DNA of 64,000 nt from Pseudomonadota bacterium (GTDB taxonomy: Archaea > Thermoplasmatota > SW-10-69-26 > JACQPN01 > JAJPHT01): assembly GCA_021325135.1 (NCBI GenBank), contig JAJPHT010000015.1, positions 62,001 to 126,000 on the forward strand, read 5' to 3'. Made by a program: the position numbers and the translations under genes. Below, in pieces: positions 15,445 to 24,581 of this stretch; positions within the stretch are counted from its first letter, which is position 1; each line of letters opens with the position of its first letter. Under the pieces are notes generated by a model, which did no database searches, had not been told where the DNA came from, and saw only the letters and a list, made by a program, of their open reading frames with translations.

Positions 15445-15813
15445 TCAATCTTGCTTGTCGTGGGCGGCCGCTTCCTTCGCCTTGACCTCGGGCGTCTTGT
15501 TGGAGCCCGGCTTCGCGGCGTGATAGCGCAGCCGCTCGACGGGCGCGCCGCCGCGGACGTGCGACTCGAAAAGCTCGTCCACGTCCGCCATCGTGACGCC
15601 GGAGTGCCAGACGTTGTCGGGCCACGTCACCATCATGGGGCCGTGGCCGCACTGGCCGAAGCAGCCCGACTTCGTGACGCGGATCTCCTTGTCGAGGCCG
15701 GCCGCCTTGGTCTTCTCCTTGAGCGCGGCGCGGATCTCGTCGGACCCGTCCAGGCGGCACCAGGAGCCGTAGGTGCACACGAAGAGCTGGCGTTGGTACG
15801 GGGCGTCGGCCAC
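15445..15813 (-). CDS. [2Fe-2S] thioredoxin-like ferredoxin
   Basis: About 122 residues with the thioredoxin-like [2Fe-2S] ferredoxin fold. Ligands appear as Cys13 and Cys19 (FVCTYGSWCRL), then Cys51 and Cys55 (SGCFGQCGHGP). The family carries electrons in soluble form or as NuoE/HoxE-like subunits; this one is free-standing. The C-terminal 25 residues are Lys/Ala-rich. No ATG is available near the conserved region, so GTG at 15813 was taken. The start lies 36 bp from the divergent EamA start, which leaves very little promoter space and suggests leaderless messages. Confidence 0.8.
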   Translation of the reverse strand: MADAPYQRQLFVCTYGSWCRLDGSDEIRAALKEKTKAAGLDKEIRVTKSGCFGQCGHGPMMVTWPDNVWHSGVTMADVDELFESHVRGGAPVERLRYHAAKPGSNKTPEVKAKEAAAHDKQD

Positions 15814-15849
15814 GAAGCGGTCATCCGGGGGGCGCGCGATGAACCCTTT

Positions 15850-16731
15850 GTGCGCCCCGCCACGGAAGGAGCCCTCCTCGCCGCGGCGAGCGCGGTCGCC
15901 TACGGCAGCCTGGGGGTCCTCACCAAGCTCGCCTACGCGGAGGGGTGGAACGTCCCCAGCCTTCTCGCGGCGCGCTTCGGCGTCGCGGCGCTGGTCGTGC
16001 TCCCCTTTGCCCTCGCGCGGCGCGGCCCGTGGCGCGGCTTCGGCGCGGGCTTCCTCGTGGGCGCCCTGGGCTACGCCAGCACGACGGCGCTCTACTTCCC
16101 CAGCATCCGCCTGCTCCCCGCGGCGCTGGCGAGCTTCCTGCTCTACCTCGCGCCGCCCATCGTCGCGGTCCTCTCGTACCTCCTCCTGCGCGAGCGCATG
16201 GGCGCGTGGGGCGTCGCGGCCCTCGTCCTCGCGCTGGGCGGGCTCGCGCTCATGGCGTCGGGCGCGGCCACGGGCGAGGCGTCGGGCCTGGGCGTCCTGC
16301 TGGCCGTGGGCAGCGCGGTCGCCTACGCGCTCACGACGCTGGCCAGCCGCCGCGTCGCAGGCGCTCTGCACTGGACGCGCGCCTCGCTGGCCGTGGCCCT
16401 GGGCGCCTTCGCGAGCTATCTCGCCTTCTCCCTGGCGACGCGGCAGCTGGCCATCCCGCGCAGCCCCGCGGGCCTCCTGGACGCCTTGGGCATCGGCACC
16501 TTGGCGGGCGGGGTCGCGCTCTCGCTCTTCATGATGGCGCTGCCGCGCATCGGCGCGTCGCGCACGTCGGTCATCTCCACCCTGGAGCCCGTGAGCACCC
16601 TCGCGCTGGGCGCCTTCGTCCTGGGCGAGGTGCCCGGCTGGCTGGGGCTCCTGGGCGGGCTCCTCATCGTGGTGGCCGCGGCGCTGGTGGCGGCCACGGG
16701 CCACGAGACGCGCCCCGCCACGGGCGAGTGA
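15850..16731 (+). CDS. EamA/DMT-family transporter
   Basis: A 293-residue protein with ten predicted membrane helices in two EamA repeats, typical of the drug/metabolite transporter superfamily (SLAARFGVAALVVLPF, LAPPIVAVLSYLLLRE in the first repeat; SVISTLEPVSTLALGAFVLGE in the second). Such carriers export amino acids or metabolites, or take up solutes. The GTG start at 15850 puts the first helix at residue 7. The stop is one nucleotide from the stop of the convergent lipoprotein gene. Confidence 0.85.
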   Translation: MRPATEGALLAAASAVAYGSLGVLTKLAYAEGWNVPSLLAARFGVAALVVLPFALARRGPWRGFGAGFLVGALGYASTTALYFPSIRLLPAALASFLLYLAPPIVAVLSYLLLRERMGAWGVAALVLALGGLALMASGAATGEASGLGVLLAVGSAVAYALTTLASRRVAGALHWTRASLAVALGAFASYLAFSLATRQLAIPRSPAGLLDALGIGTLAGGVALSLFMMALPRIGASRTSVISTLEPVSTLALGAFVLGEVPGWLGLLGGLLIVVAAALVAATGHETRPATGE

Positions 16732-16732
16732 G

Positions 16733-17893
16733 TCAGAGGCAGTTGGCCCTGGGCTGCACCCGCGCCTCCACGAGCCCCGCGTAGGCGACGCGCAGCAGGT
16801 GGGTCGCGTGATAGCCGCTCACGGGATCGGTCTCCGCGCGGACCACCGTCGCGTCCCCTGCGTGCAGCAGCGTGCCGCTGACGTACACGTCGTCGCCCAC
16901 CGGGCGGACGTCGAGGACGGAGAGGCTGGCGTTCCACGGATCGGGGAGCCAGCGCCCCTCGGGCGGCACGGGGACGAAGCCCACGCGGTCCGCGCTGAAG
17001 GTGACCGTGTGGTTGGGCATGGGGCCGTGCCGGAAGTCGCGCACGAGGGACCACGCCTCCACCTGGGGCGTCGCGTTGCCCACGGGGCGCAGCGTGAGCG
17101 AGGGCGGGTCAAGCGCGTAGTCGGCCGGCGCGCAGTGCCCGCCGAAGTCCGCCATGGCGTCGGGGCCCGTGCCGTTGAGCCAGTCCAGCTCGTCCACCAC
17201 GAGGAGGCGCGTGACAAGGGGGCCCGTGGGCGCGGGGAGGACCTCCACGGTGGCGTTGGCCTGGAGGGGCGGCGCGTCGCTCCCGCCCTGCACGGGGTTC
17301 CAGCCGGGCCGGAAGGAGACGCGCAGCGCGTGGGGGCCCGCCTGCGCGCGGACGAACGTCGGGCACATGGTGACGCCTCCCCTCCCTGCGGGGCACCACG
17401 CCTGGCGGGCAAGCGTGCCGTTCCACCGATAGCGCTCGACGTGCGTCTCGTTGGGCGCCAGCGTGAAGCGGACCGGGAGCCCGTCGCGATATTGCATGCA
17501 GACGCCGTGGCTGATGGCGTTGAAGCGCGAGTCGATGGGCGTCGCGTTGCTCAGCCCCTCCAGGTGGTCGCCGTCCACGGGGGCCAGCCTGGGAAGGTCG
17601 GCGTAGGTGTCGTAGACGTCCACGCCGTCGTCGACGGTCACATGGAGGCCCGCGTCGTCGAAGCACATGCCGCTGGGCGGCACCGCCAGGGGCGCGGCGC
17701 CGCAGTTGCGCAGCGCCAGCGTGATGACCACCGAGCCCCCGGGCGGGAGCCGCGGCGGCTCGACGCCCAGGTCGAGGGCGGGCTGCGGGCCTGCGCAGGC
17801 CGGAATGGCCGCGTCCGCCGACGACGCGCCTGGCTGGGGAGCGAAGCACCCTGCAAGCAGGCACGCGGCCACGAGCGGCGCGATCGATCGCAC
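16733..17893 (-). CDS. Lipoprotein of unknown function
   Basis: A 386-residue precursor with a lipobox (LLAGC, Cys16) after a short hydrophobic stretch, so the mature protein is probably lipid-anchored outside the membrane. The mature chain is beta-rich with PPGGSVVITLALRNCG near the start, a common opening for Ig-like domains. It carries several N-x-S/T sequons and about eight cysteines. GTG at 17893 gives a normal lipoprotein signal; an upstream TTG is possible. No catalytic motif seen. Confidence 0.75.
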   Translation of the reverse strand: MRSIAPLVAACLLAGCFAPQPGASSADAAIPACAGPQPALDLGVEPPRLPPGGSVVITLALRNCGAAPLAVPPSGMCFDDAGLHVTVDDGVDVYDTYADLPRLAPVDGDHLEGLSNATPIDSRFNAISHGVCMQYRDGLPVRFTLAPNETHVERYRWNGTLARQAWCPAGRGGVTMCPTFVRAQAGPHALRVSFRPGWNPVQGGSDAPPLQANATVEVLPAPTGPLVTRLLVVDELDWLNGTGPDAMADFGGHCAPADYALDPPSLTLRPVGNATPQVEAWSLVRDFRHGPMPNHTVTFSADRVGFVPVPPEGRWLPDPWNASLSVLDVRPVGDDVYVSGTLLHAGDATVVRAETDPVSGYHATHLLRVAYAGLVEARVQPRANCL

Positions 17894-17960
17894 GCCTTTG
17901 GACTGGGCGCGCCCGTGCAAGGCGTTGCCGCCCCTGGTCGGGCAAAACCGAACGCGCGGA

Positions 17961-18320
17961 TCAGAGGCCGCCCACGAGGTCGTGGAACGTCCGCAGAAGG
18001 TCGTTCCACGGGCGGTCGCCCGAGAAGCGCAACCGCTCGCGGCGTCGCCAGCCGAAGAGTCCCCGCCTGCGCTCCCACGCGATCGTGGTGGGCACGCTCT
18101 GCACGCGCCCGCGCCGGGCCTCCGCATGGTCGCGGTCCACGTCCACGCTCACGAACGCGACCTTGGCGTGCGGGAACTCCCGGCGCATCTCGCGCTCCAG
18201 GCGCTGGAACTTGGGTGTGTACCCCTTGCAGGGGATGCACCACGTCGCGTAGTAGTCCACGACGACCAGGTCGTTCTCCACGAGGAGCCGCTCCATCTCC
18301 TCGGGGGTGGGGGTGTCCAT
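17961..18320 (-). CDS. Thioredoxin-like protein
   Basis: A 119-residue thioredoxin fold with an active site Trp27-Cys28-Ile-Pro-Cys31 (YYATWCIPCKGYTPKF) and the cis-proline loop SVPTT. The C-terminal third is unusually basic (ERRRGLFGWRRRERL). No signal peptide, so it is cytoplasmic. It would reduce disulfides or act as electron donor; a reductase partner is not in the window. It is separated from the lipoprotein gene downstream by 67 nt. Confidence 0.88.
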   Translation of the reverse strand: MDTPTPEEMERLLVENDLVVVDYYATWCIPCKGYTPKFQRLEREMRREFPHAKVAFVSVDVDRDHAEARRGRVQSVPTTIAWERRRGLFGWRRRERLRFSGDRPWNDLLRTFHDLVGGL

Positions 18321-18401
18321 GCCCCTGGACCTGGGTGGGGGGCCATGATGGTTGCTGACGCTGCCCCTTGATCTTCAGGAGGCTCCGCGGGTTTTTTTAT
18401 T

Positions 18402-18463
18402 CCTTCGTCACCACTGGGCGCGACGAGAAGGAGAGCGCCCGTCGCGTCCAGTGGTGACGAAGG
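18402..18463. repeat. 24-bp near-perfect inverted repeat
   Basis: The arms at 18402-18425 and 18440-18463 are reverse complements with one mismatch, around a 14-nt spacer. It begins 7 bp after the stop of the XPD-like gene (read on the minus strand). A T7 run lies next to it on the plus strand (18392-18398) and so does not follow the stem in the direction of XPD transcription. It may be an RNA processing site or 3' stabiliser, or a small palindromic insertion. Confidence 0.75.
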
Positions 18464-18470
18464 GCCAGCC

Positions 18471-20663
18471 TCACCGGGAGCGCCAGAAGCGCCGCACCTC
18501 GCCCACGGGGTCGTCCGTCGGCCGGGGGTTGAAGTCCGCCGGGTAGGAGGAACGATAGCTCCCCCACCCGAAGCGCTTGTCCATGAGGACGATGACGCCG
18601 CGGTCGGTGGGTCCGCGGATGCAGCGTCCCGCCGCCTGGAGCACGCGGTGGAACGTGGGGTGGACGTAGGCGTAGGGGCGCCCGAGGCCGGGGCCGAACT
18701 TCTTCTCGTAGTACGCGATGAGCGCCTCCACCTCCAGCGAGGGCTGCGCGAAGGGGAGGCCCACGATGACGACGCCCTTGAGGAGGTTGTCCTCGTAGTC
18801 GTACCCCTCGGAGAGGCTGCCCCCCTGGACGCCGAGAAGAAGCGCGTTGGTCACGCCGCGCCGGAGGCGGTTGACCAGGGCCTCCTTCTCGGCCTTGTCC
18901 GCGCCGCGCTCCTCGGCCACGACCTCCTTGCCCGTGTCCAACGCGGCCTCCACGTGCGGGCGCACCTGCTCCAGGATGGAATAGCTGGGGAAGAACGCCG
19001 CGACGTTGCCTGGCGTGGCCTCGGCGATCTCCGCGAGGCGCGCGCCGACGTCGCGCCACATCTGCGGGCTGCGGTCCTTGTACCCCGTGGTCACGCTGCT
19101 GTCCACGAGCACGAGGCGGTTCTCCCGGGGGAAGGGGCTCGCGTATTCGCGGCACGTGCTCCGCTCCGGCGCCAGGCCCAGCACGTCGCGCGTCATCTCC
19201 ATGGGGTGGAGCGTGCCGCTCATGACGACGCTGGCGTGCACCGCGTCGAAGACGGGCTTCGCCAGCACGGCGGGGTCCAGGATCTTGTACGCCAGCGACG
19301 GCGTGGGCTCCTTCTGGAGGATGCGCGCGAGGCCGCGGCGCTCGTTCCTCCAGTTGGCCAGGAACTCGTGGAGGGCCGCCAGGCCGCGCGAGTCGTCCTT
19401 GAAGCGCTGCTCGTAGGCGCCGATGGCCTCGGCCAGGTCGTCCACGAGCCCGTCGTAGTCCTTCACCGTGAGCGTGCTGCGCTTCTTGCCGAACGCCTCG
19501 TTCACCGCGTCGGCGAACTCCTCGCGCGGGACGTAGCGCTCGCTTCTCTGGATGCGCTCCTCGGGGTCGGAGGGCGGCTCCACGTCCGCCAGCGAGGCCA
19601 GCACGAGGCGAAGGATCTCGACGTGCTTGCCCAGCGCGACGTCGTCCAGGTCGTTGCACTCGTCCAGCGCGTCGTCCAAGACGTAGTCGTTCAGCTCCAG
19701 CGTGAGGTGGTCGCGGATGCGGTCGGGGAGGTTGTGCGCCTCGTCCACCACCAGCAGCACGTCGGCGAGGTCCACCTTGAGGCGCTCCTGCATCTGCGCG
19801 CGCAGGTCGCTGAAGAAGTAGTTGTAGTCGCACACGACGACGTGCGCCTGCGCCGCGAGGTCCAGCGCCGCCTGGTGGGGGCAGGTGGTCTCCTCGGTGC
19901 AGACGATGGTCAGCTCCTCGACGTGGTGGGGGCGCTGCTTGAGCAGGCGCAGCGCGCCCGTGTTCGCGGTCTCCCAGTACTGGCAGCTCTTGGTGACCTG
20001 CTCGCGGCGGCAGAACTCGGCGAAGCGCTTGGGGAACATGTCGCGCGCCTCGGGGCGGGGGCACATGTCCTGCTTGCCGATGACGTCCGCGACGACGAAG
20101 GGCACGCCCGCCTTCTGGCGGATGGCCTTCAGCGTGTCCACCGCGATCTTGTGCTGGCTCTGCTTGCTGGTGAGGAAGAAGACGCGCTTCTGGCTCTCCA
20201 GCGCGAGCTTCACCATGGGCGCCAGCGTGGAGACGGTCTTGCCCAGGCCCGTGGGCGCGTGCGCGAGGAGGTGGCGCCCCTCCTTCACGGCGGTGGCCAC
20301 GTCGGCGAGGAACTGGCGCTGCCCCTCGCGCACCTCGCCGAAGGGGAAGAGGTCCGTGCCTGGGGCCACCTCCAGCTTCGCCGGGGGAGGGACGTCGCGC
20401 GCGCGGCGCGGCTCGTCGGCGGCGACGCGGGGCTTCGCGCTGGCATGGACCTGCGGGCGGGCCTGAGCGGCGACGCGCGCGGCCTCGGCGCTGCGGTCCG
20501 GCCCCCCGCCCTTCTTGGTGAACCAGGCCAGGGGCTGGCTGTCGCTGCCCTTGCCGTCGCACGTGGCGCAGTAGGCCACCGGCTTGCCGCGGACGATGCG
20601 GCGCTGCATGAGGCCGCGGCACCTGGGGCAGAACACCGCGTGTCCAGGCGAGGCTTCGGCCAT
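18471..20663 (-). CDS. XPD/DinG-like superfamily 2 helicase with N-terminal zinc ribbon
   Basis: A 730-residue helicase. Walker A is HAPTGLGKT, the DEAH box is VVDEAHNL, and motif VI is QAAGRCIRGPTDRG. Four cysteines suitable for an Fe-S cluster lie between motifs Ia and II (KQDMCPRP, EFCRREQ, KSCQYW, TTCPHQ), the hallmark of XPD/FancJ/DinG helicases. An extra N-terminal domain has C-x2-C pairs (FCPRCRGL, YCATCDG), a zinc ribbon not found in plain XPD. A linker rich in Ala/Arg/Pro follows. The family unwinds DNA 5'-3' in repair. The gene is followed by a large inverted repeat. Confidence 0.9.
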   Translation of the reverse strand: MAEASPGHAVFCPRCRGLMQRRIVRGKPVAYCATCDGKGSDSQPLAWFTKKGGGPDRSAEAARVAAQARPQVHASAKPRVAADEPRRARDVPPPAKLEVAPGTDLFPFGEVREGQRQFLADVATAVKEGRHLLAHAPTGLGKTVSTLAPMVKLALESQKRVFFLTSKQSQHKIAVDTLKAIRQKAGVPFVVADVIGKQDMCPRPEARDMFPKRFAEFCRREQVTKSCQYWETANTGALRLLKQRPHHVEELTIVCTEETTCPHQAALDLAAQAHVVVCDYNYFFSDLRAQMQERLKVDLADVLLVVDEAHNLPDRIRDHLTLELNDYVLDDALDECNDLDDVALGKHVEILRLVLASLADVEPPSDPEERIQRSERYVPREEFADAVNEAFGKKRSTLTVKDYDGLVDDLAEAIGAYEQRFKDDSRGLAALHEFLANWRNERRGLARILQKEPTPSLAYKILDPAVLAKPVFDAVHASVVMSGTLHPMEMTRDVLGLAPERSTCREYASPFPRENRLVLVDSSVTTGYKDRSPQMWRDVGARLAEIAEATPGNVAAFFPSYSILEQVRPHVEAALDTGKEVVAEERGADKAEKEALVNRLRRGVTNALLLGVQGGSLSEGYDYEDNLLKGVVIVGLPFAQPSLEVEALIAYYEKKFGPGLGRPYAYVHPTFHRVLQAAGRCIRGPTDRGVIVLMDKRFGWGSYRSSYPADFNPRPTDDPVGEVRRFWRSR

Positions 20664-20697
20664 AAAGCCTCTCCGGGAGTCGCCGAACGTTGTCCCC

Positions 20698-22332
20698 TCA
20701 GGTGATGAACGGCAGGCGCTCCGGCTGCATCGCCACGCGGAAGACCTGCACGTCGCCGTCGTCGTAGACGAGGTGCAGGTCGCGGGAGGCGCCGAACTTG
20801 GCGTAGGCCTCCTGGCCGATGGGCAGCCGCGCGGGGCCGAACTCCTCGAACCCCTGCGTCGCGACCGCGTGCCGCAGCACGAACTCGTCGAAGCTCGGCA
20901 GGTAGGGCGCCAGCGACGCCACGTCGTGGGAGTACCAGAACCGCTCCAGCAGCGTCTCGCTGGGGGGGAAGGCGACGACGTTCACGAAGTCGTCCTCGCG
21001 CAGCAGCACGCTGGAGGCCTCCAGGGACGAGTAGACGAGGTCGCCGTGGTCGACGTGCGCCGCCATCCAGCCGTAGGCCGGGGCCTCGCCGGGAGCGTAG
21101 CTTGGCGTGGCGCCCGCGACGAGCCCCGCGCTGCCCAGGCCCAGGAGGGCGACGGCGGCCAGGGCGCCCACGCGCACGGAGCGCTTCTCCCAGAAGGGCG
21201 CCAGCGTCCACGCGGCCACGATGGCGGCCGCGGGCGCGAGGTAGATGACGCTGCGGTTGAGGAAGCTGATGCCCACCGCGCCCTCCAGGAGGAGGCTGAA
21301 GAGGAGCCCGCCCAGCGCCCACGCCGCGAAGACGACGCGATGCGGGCCAAGCCGCTGGCTCCGCATGCGCGACGCGGCCGCCTGGACGCCCATCCAGCCC
21401 AGCGGCACGAAGAGGAGGATCACCTGCGCGTAGAGGAGCGCGCTGCGCCACGGCTCGCGGTTGAGGTGGCTGCGGTAGTCGCTCCCCGCGTCGGGGCCCA
21501 TCCAGAGGGAGCCCAGGGTCTGCCGCGCCAGCTCCAGGTGGCTCGTGAGCGCGCCGTTGACCAGGAGCGACACCGCCAGGAGGAGGGGGAGCAGCAGGCA
21601 GACCCAGAGGGGGATGAGGCTGTGGCGCTCGCGCCGCAGGAGGAGGTGCCCCAGGGCGAAGGCCAGGAAGAGGAGCATCACGAAGTACGCGACGGTGTAG
21701 TACCAGAAGGGGAGCAGGAGCAGCGGCGTGAGGCTGAAGGCCAGCGCCGCGCGGTCCTTGAGGAGCGCGCGCCGCAGCAGCCCGTGGAGCAGGAGCGCGA
21801 GGAGGACGACGGTCGTGCTGGGCATGAGGACGCGCATGTCCAGGAGGAACGGCGCGGAGCCGCACGCGATGGCGAAGAGGGCGATCCCTCCGGCCCGCGC
21901 GTCGCCCCTGCGGCGCGCAAGGAGGAGCCCCGCGGTCGCGCCCACGAGGAGCACGACGACGACGCCCGCGACGGGCAGGCGCGACGCGGCCTCGGGCGAG
22001 AGGCCGGTGAGCACCGAGAGCGTCGCGAGGAGCGAGGGCTGGAGGGGCAGGCCGTTCCAGAAGTGCCAGACGGTCGTCGCGTAGAACGTGAGCCGCGGGA
22101 AGCCCAGCGACTTCTGGAACGCGGAGTTGGTCTGGGAGAGGGAGTTCTGGGTGGCGACGCGCTCGTTGATGGGGAGGTGGCCCGACTCCACCGCGCGCTC
22201 CGCGAGGATCACGTGGGAGAAGGCCCACTCGTTGGGCGCGTAGGGCTCGCCGCGCGTGCCGAGGCCGGCCAGCGCGACGAAGAGGAGGCACGCGCTCGCG
22301 ACGAGCACGGCGACGCGGAGGTTCTCACGCAT
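20698..22332 (-). CDS. GT-C-like polytopic membrane protein
   Basis: A 544-residue protein with about 11-12 membrane helices and a C-terminal soluble region of some 110 residues (from SYAPGEAPAYGWMAAH). A first extracytoplasmic loop follows helix 1 (RGEPYAPNEWAFSHVILAERAVESG), and the helix spacing is typical of GT-C glycosyltransferases or O-antigen/oligosaccharyl-type proteins. The usual catalytic Asp pair cannot be assigned with confidence. It overlaps the upstream DUF1616-like gene by 8 nt, a combination often seen in archaeal surface-glycan loci. Confidence 0.7.
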   Translation of the reverse strand: MRENLRVAVLVASACLLFVALAGLGTRGEPYAPNEWAFSHVILAERAVESGHLPINERVATQNSLSQTNSAFQKSLGFPRLTFYATTVWHFWNGLPLQPSLLATLSVLTGLSPEAASRLPVAGVVVVLLVGATAGLLLARRRGDARAGGIALFAIACGSAPFLLDMRVLMPSTTVVLLALLLHGLLRRALLKDRAALAFSLTPLLLLPFWYYTVAYFVMLLFLAFALGHLLLRRERHSLIPLWVCLLLPLLLAVSLLVNGALTSHLELARQTLGSLWMGPDAGSDYRSHLNREPWRSALLYAQVILLFVPLGWMGVQAAASRMRSQRLGPHRVVFAAWALGGLLFSLLLEGAVGISFLNRSVIYLAPAAAIVAAWTLAPFWEKRSVRVGALAAVALLGLGSAGLVAGATPSYAPGEAPAYGWMAAHVDHGDLVYSSLEASSVLLREDDFVNVVAFPPSETLLERFWYSHDVASLAPYLPSFDEFVLRHAVATQGFEEFGPARLPIGQEAYAKFGASRDLHLVYDDGDVQVFRVAMQPERLPFIT

Positions 22333-23098
22333 GGACGGAACCCCGCACGTGGAGCCAGAGGTGGACCTCGCGTCCTTGCCACGTCACGACGATCTCGTGG
22401 TCGCCCTCCGAGAGGGGCGGCAGGGGGAGCGGGAACGCCAGGGAGCGGCCGGCGGCGAGCGGCGCCTCCTCGTGCATGAGGGGCGTCGAGGTGCCGTTGG
22501 GCGCGACGAGCTGCGCGTCCACGGGGCCGCTGCGCGCCGCGCCGCCCGCGGAGAGGTCGACCTGGAAGGTGGGCGCGTCCCCGGGCGCCAGCACGGTGGG
22601 GAGCCCGCTGACGTTGCCCGACTCGTCGGCGATGGCCAGCGCGGCGGGCGCCTCCGGCGGGCGCGCGTCCCACGCGAAGAGGGCGCCGCTCACCACCAGC
22701 GCTACGCCCGCGATGGCGAAGGTCGCGGGCGTCGAGGGCGCGCGCAGCCCGGGCGCGTCGCGCGTGGCGGGGGGCGTCCAGGCGAAGGCCGCCGCCGTGA
22801 GCGCGCCCACCTCGACGGCGATGGCCAGCGCGACGTGCAGGGCGGTGAGGCTCCATGCCAGCGAGACGACGAGGCCCAGGACGGGCGCGAGGGCGAGGCC
22901 CAGCGCGCACGAGAGGGCGAAGCGCTCCTGGGGCGCCAGCGCGCGGCCGCGGTAGGCGAGGGAGAGGAGCGCGTCGCCGGGCGCCCAGAGGAGGGCGGCC
23001 AGCGCCAGGGGAAGCTGGAGGCGCGTCTGCGGCGCCGCCGCGACGAGGGCGGCAAGCGACAGCGAGACGGCTAGCGGCAACAGCACGCGAACCCGCAT
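22325..23098 (-). CDS. DUF1616-like membrane protein
   Basis: A 257-residue protein with four to five N-terminal membrane helices, then an extracytoplasmic domain of about 100 residues with an Ig-like pattern (DAPTFQVDLSAGG to ITVTWQGREV-like strands). The helix arrangement (LALAALLWAPGDALLSLAYRG) matches DUF1616 proteins, which often sit next to polytopic glycosyltransferases in archaea. It overlaps the downstream GT-C-like gene by 8 nt, so they are coupled. A role in surface polymer assembly is inference only. Confidence 0.7.
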   Translation of the reverse strand: MRVRVLLPLAVSLSLAALVAAAPQTRLQLPLALAALLWAPGDALLSLAYRGRALAPQERFALSCALGLALAPVLGLVVSLAWSLTALHVALAIAVEVGALTAAAFAWTPPATRDAPGLRAPSTPATFAIAGVALVVSGALFAWDARPPEAPAALAIADESGNVSGLPTVLAPGDAPTFQVDLSAGGAARSGPVDAQLVAPNGTSTPLMHEEAPLAAGRSLAFPLPLPPLSEGDHEIVVTWQGREVHLWLHVRGSVHA

Positions 23099-23147
23099 CG
23101 TTCGGCGGCGGGGATGAGCAGGGACGGCCTTTCTGGCGCAAGGGCCG

Positions 23148-23480
23148 TCATCGGGAGACGTACAGGTCCAGGGGGGCCTCGCCCACGAGCCGGCCCGTGG
23201 CCGCCTGGCGCAGGACGAGCCTTCCGCGGTACGTGTGCGCGTCCTTGCCCGGCGGGAGCTCCGCGCGCCACGCGAAGCCCAGCGCCTTGCGCGACTTGCC
23301 GGGCACCGTCGCGCTGGGCGGCTCGAAGGCGATGACGCCCTCCTTGAGGTCCTCCGCGAAGAGGGCCACCGCCTCCTCGCCCGCCGAGGAGTTCTCCACC
23401 TTCGCGTCGACGCGCACCTCCTGGCCCACGGTGGCGGAGCGGGACGCGAGCGCGGGGCCGGACGTGGCGCGGAGGGCCAT
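23148..23480 (-). CDS. Small Ig-like/beta-sandwich protein
   Basis: A 110-residue protein with an alternating hydrophobic pattern (QEVRVDAKVENSSAGEEAVALF, ALGFAWRAELPPG, GRLVLRQAATG) that reads as a single beta-sandwich. No signal peptide is apparent at the ATG used; a longer start was not found. It lies 49 nt upstream of the DUF1616-like gene and could be part of the same operon. Function unknown. Confidence 0.6.
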   Translation of the reverse strand: MALRATSGPALASRSATVGQEVRVDAKVENSSAGEEAVALFAEDLKEGVIAFEPPSATVPGKSRKALGFAWRAELPPGKDAHTYRGRLVLRQAATGRLVGEAPLDLYVSR

Positions 23481-23495
23481 GGGCGCGGGGACGCC

Positions 23496-23921
23496 TCAGG
23501 CCCGCTTCAGCCTGCCGAGCGTCGGCTCGCAGAGGGCGCCGCCATCCAGCAGGGCGTCCAGCGCCAGCTCCACGTCGCGCTCGGGCACGCCCTCCAGCGC
23601 GGCCGCGATGACGATCTCCTCGTAGGCGGCCCCCGCGCCCCCGTCCAGGCGCTCCACGAGGGCCGCCACCTCCGCCTCCAGCGGCGTCCACGCGCGCTCC
23701 GGCGGCCGCTGCGGGTAACCCAGGGTCTCCGAGAGCGTCGCCTCCATGTGGGCCAGCAGCGCGCGGCGCTGGGCGTCCTCCGGGCTGCCGGGCGCCGCGG
23801 CGTGCCGGCGCAGATAATAGTAGGCGCTCTCCACGAGGTCCACGAGGCGCTCCGCCATGGGGTCGCGCGCCGGCGGGATGGTGTTAGTTTCGTCGCTCAG
23901 ATCGAGGCGGATGTCGCCCAT
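23496..23921 (-). CDS. Hypothetical helical protein
   Basis: A 141-residue soluble protein, mainly helical. The N-terminal region includes AERLVDLVESAYYYLRRH; the C-terminal half (YEEIVIAAALEGVPERDVELALDALLDGG) looks like a winged-helix or helical bundle that ends in EPTLGRLKRA. The longer start upstream is unlikely because the added 30 residues are atypical. It sits 15 nt before the Ig-like gene in the same direction. Confidence 0.6.
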   Translation of the reverse strand: MGDIRLDLSDETNTIPPARDPMAERLVDLVESAYYYLRRHAAAPGSPEDAQRRALLAHMEATLSETLGYPQRPPERAWTPLEAEVAALVERLDGGAGAAYEEIVIAAALEGVPERDVELALDALLDGGALCEPTLGRLKRA

Positions 23922-23976
23922 GGGCCGCCGGGAACCCGGCCTGCTGTGTGGGCGTGTGGGGGAGGGCGCGTCGAAA

Positions 23977-24531
23977 TTACCTCCCGCGCAGGTGCGCCAC
24001 GAGCCCCGCAAGGGCCTGGCCGCGGTGCGAGACGCGGTTCTTGACCTCGGCGGGAAGCTCCGCGAAGGTCTGGTCGAACCCCTCGGGCACGAAGATGGGA
24101 TCGAAGCCGAAGCCGTGCCCCTGGCTGCGCGGCGCGTGGAGGAGCCGCCCCTCGCAGCGGCCGGGGAAGAGGCGCGTCTGCGCGCCGTCGTGGTAGCCGA
24201 CGACCGCGGCGAAGTGCGCGCGCCGCTCCTCCACGCCCTCCATGAGCTTGAGGATCCCGGGGACGCCGATGGTCTGGAGCGCGTGCGCGCTGAAGACGCC
24301 GGGGAACCCCTTGAGGTGATGCACGAAGAGGCCGCCGTCGTCCACGATGAACGGCGCGGGGAGGCGGCCCACCAGGACCTCGCACTTCGCGCGGGCGATC
24401 TCCTCCAGCGTGTCGGCCTGGATCTCCACGGGCTTCAGGTCGGAGCCCACCACCTCGATGCCCAGGGGCGAGAGCGCGGTCGTCGCCTCGTGGAGCTTGC
24501 CCTTGTTGGACGTGACGAAGGTGAGGCGCAC
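23977..24531 (-). CDS. rdgB: XTP/dITP diphosphatase (RdgB/HAM1 family)
   Basis: A 184-residue nucleotide-sanitising enzyme that hydrolyses dITP, XTP and ITP to monophosphates. The N-terminal phosphate loop is TSNKGK (Ser8-Lys12), the acidic catalytic segment is IVDDGGL, the specificity motif GFGFDPIF is intact, and SHRGQAL near the end matches the base-binding SHR motif. DDGGL differs from the common DDSGL by one Ser-to-Gly change. It is cytoplasmic. Repeat family A fills its upstream region. Confidence 0.93.
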   Translation of the reverse strand: MRLTFVTSNKGKLHEATTALSPLGIEVVGSDLKPVEIQADTLEEIARAKCEVLVGRLPAPFIVDDGGLFVHHLKGFPGVFSAHALQTIGVPGILKLMEGVEERRAHFAAVVGYHDGAQTRLFPGRCEGRLLHAPRSQGHGFGFDPIFVPEGFDQTFAELPAEVKNRVSHRGQALAGLVAHLRGR

Positions 24532-24581
24532 GGCGGCGGAGCCGGCCGAGGCGGGATAGCCCTTTGCTCGCCGCGCCTCCG

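Noticed and set aside
18397..20622. 741-codon minus-strand frame parallel to the XPD-like helicase
   Set aside because: It lacks helicase motifs and is Arg/Gly/Pro-rich; it is a shifted shadow of the real gene.
18648..20705. 685-codon plus-strand frame opposite the helicase
   Set aside because: Antisense shadow with Val/His/Arg-heavy composition, typical of GC-rich complements. No start context.
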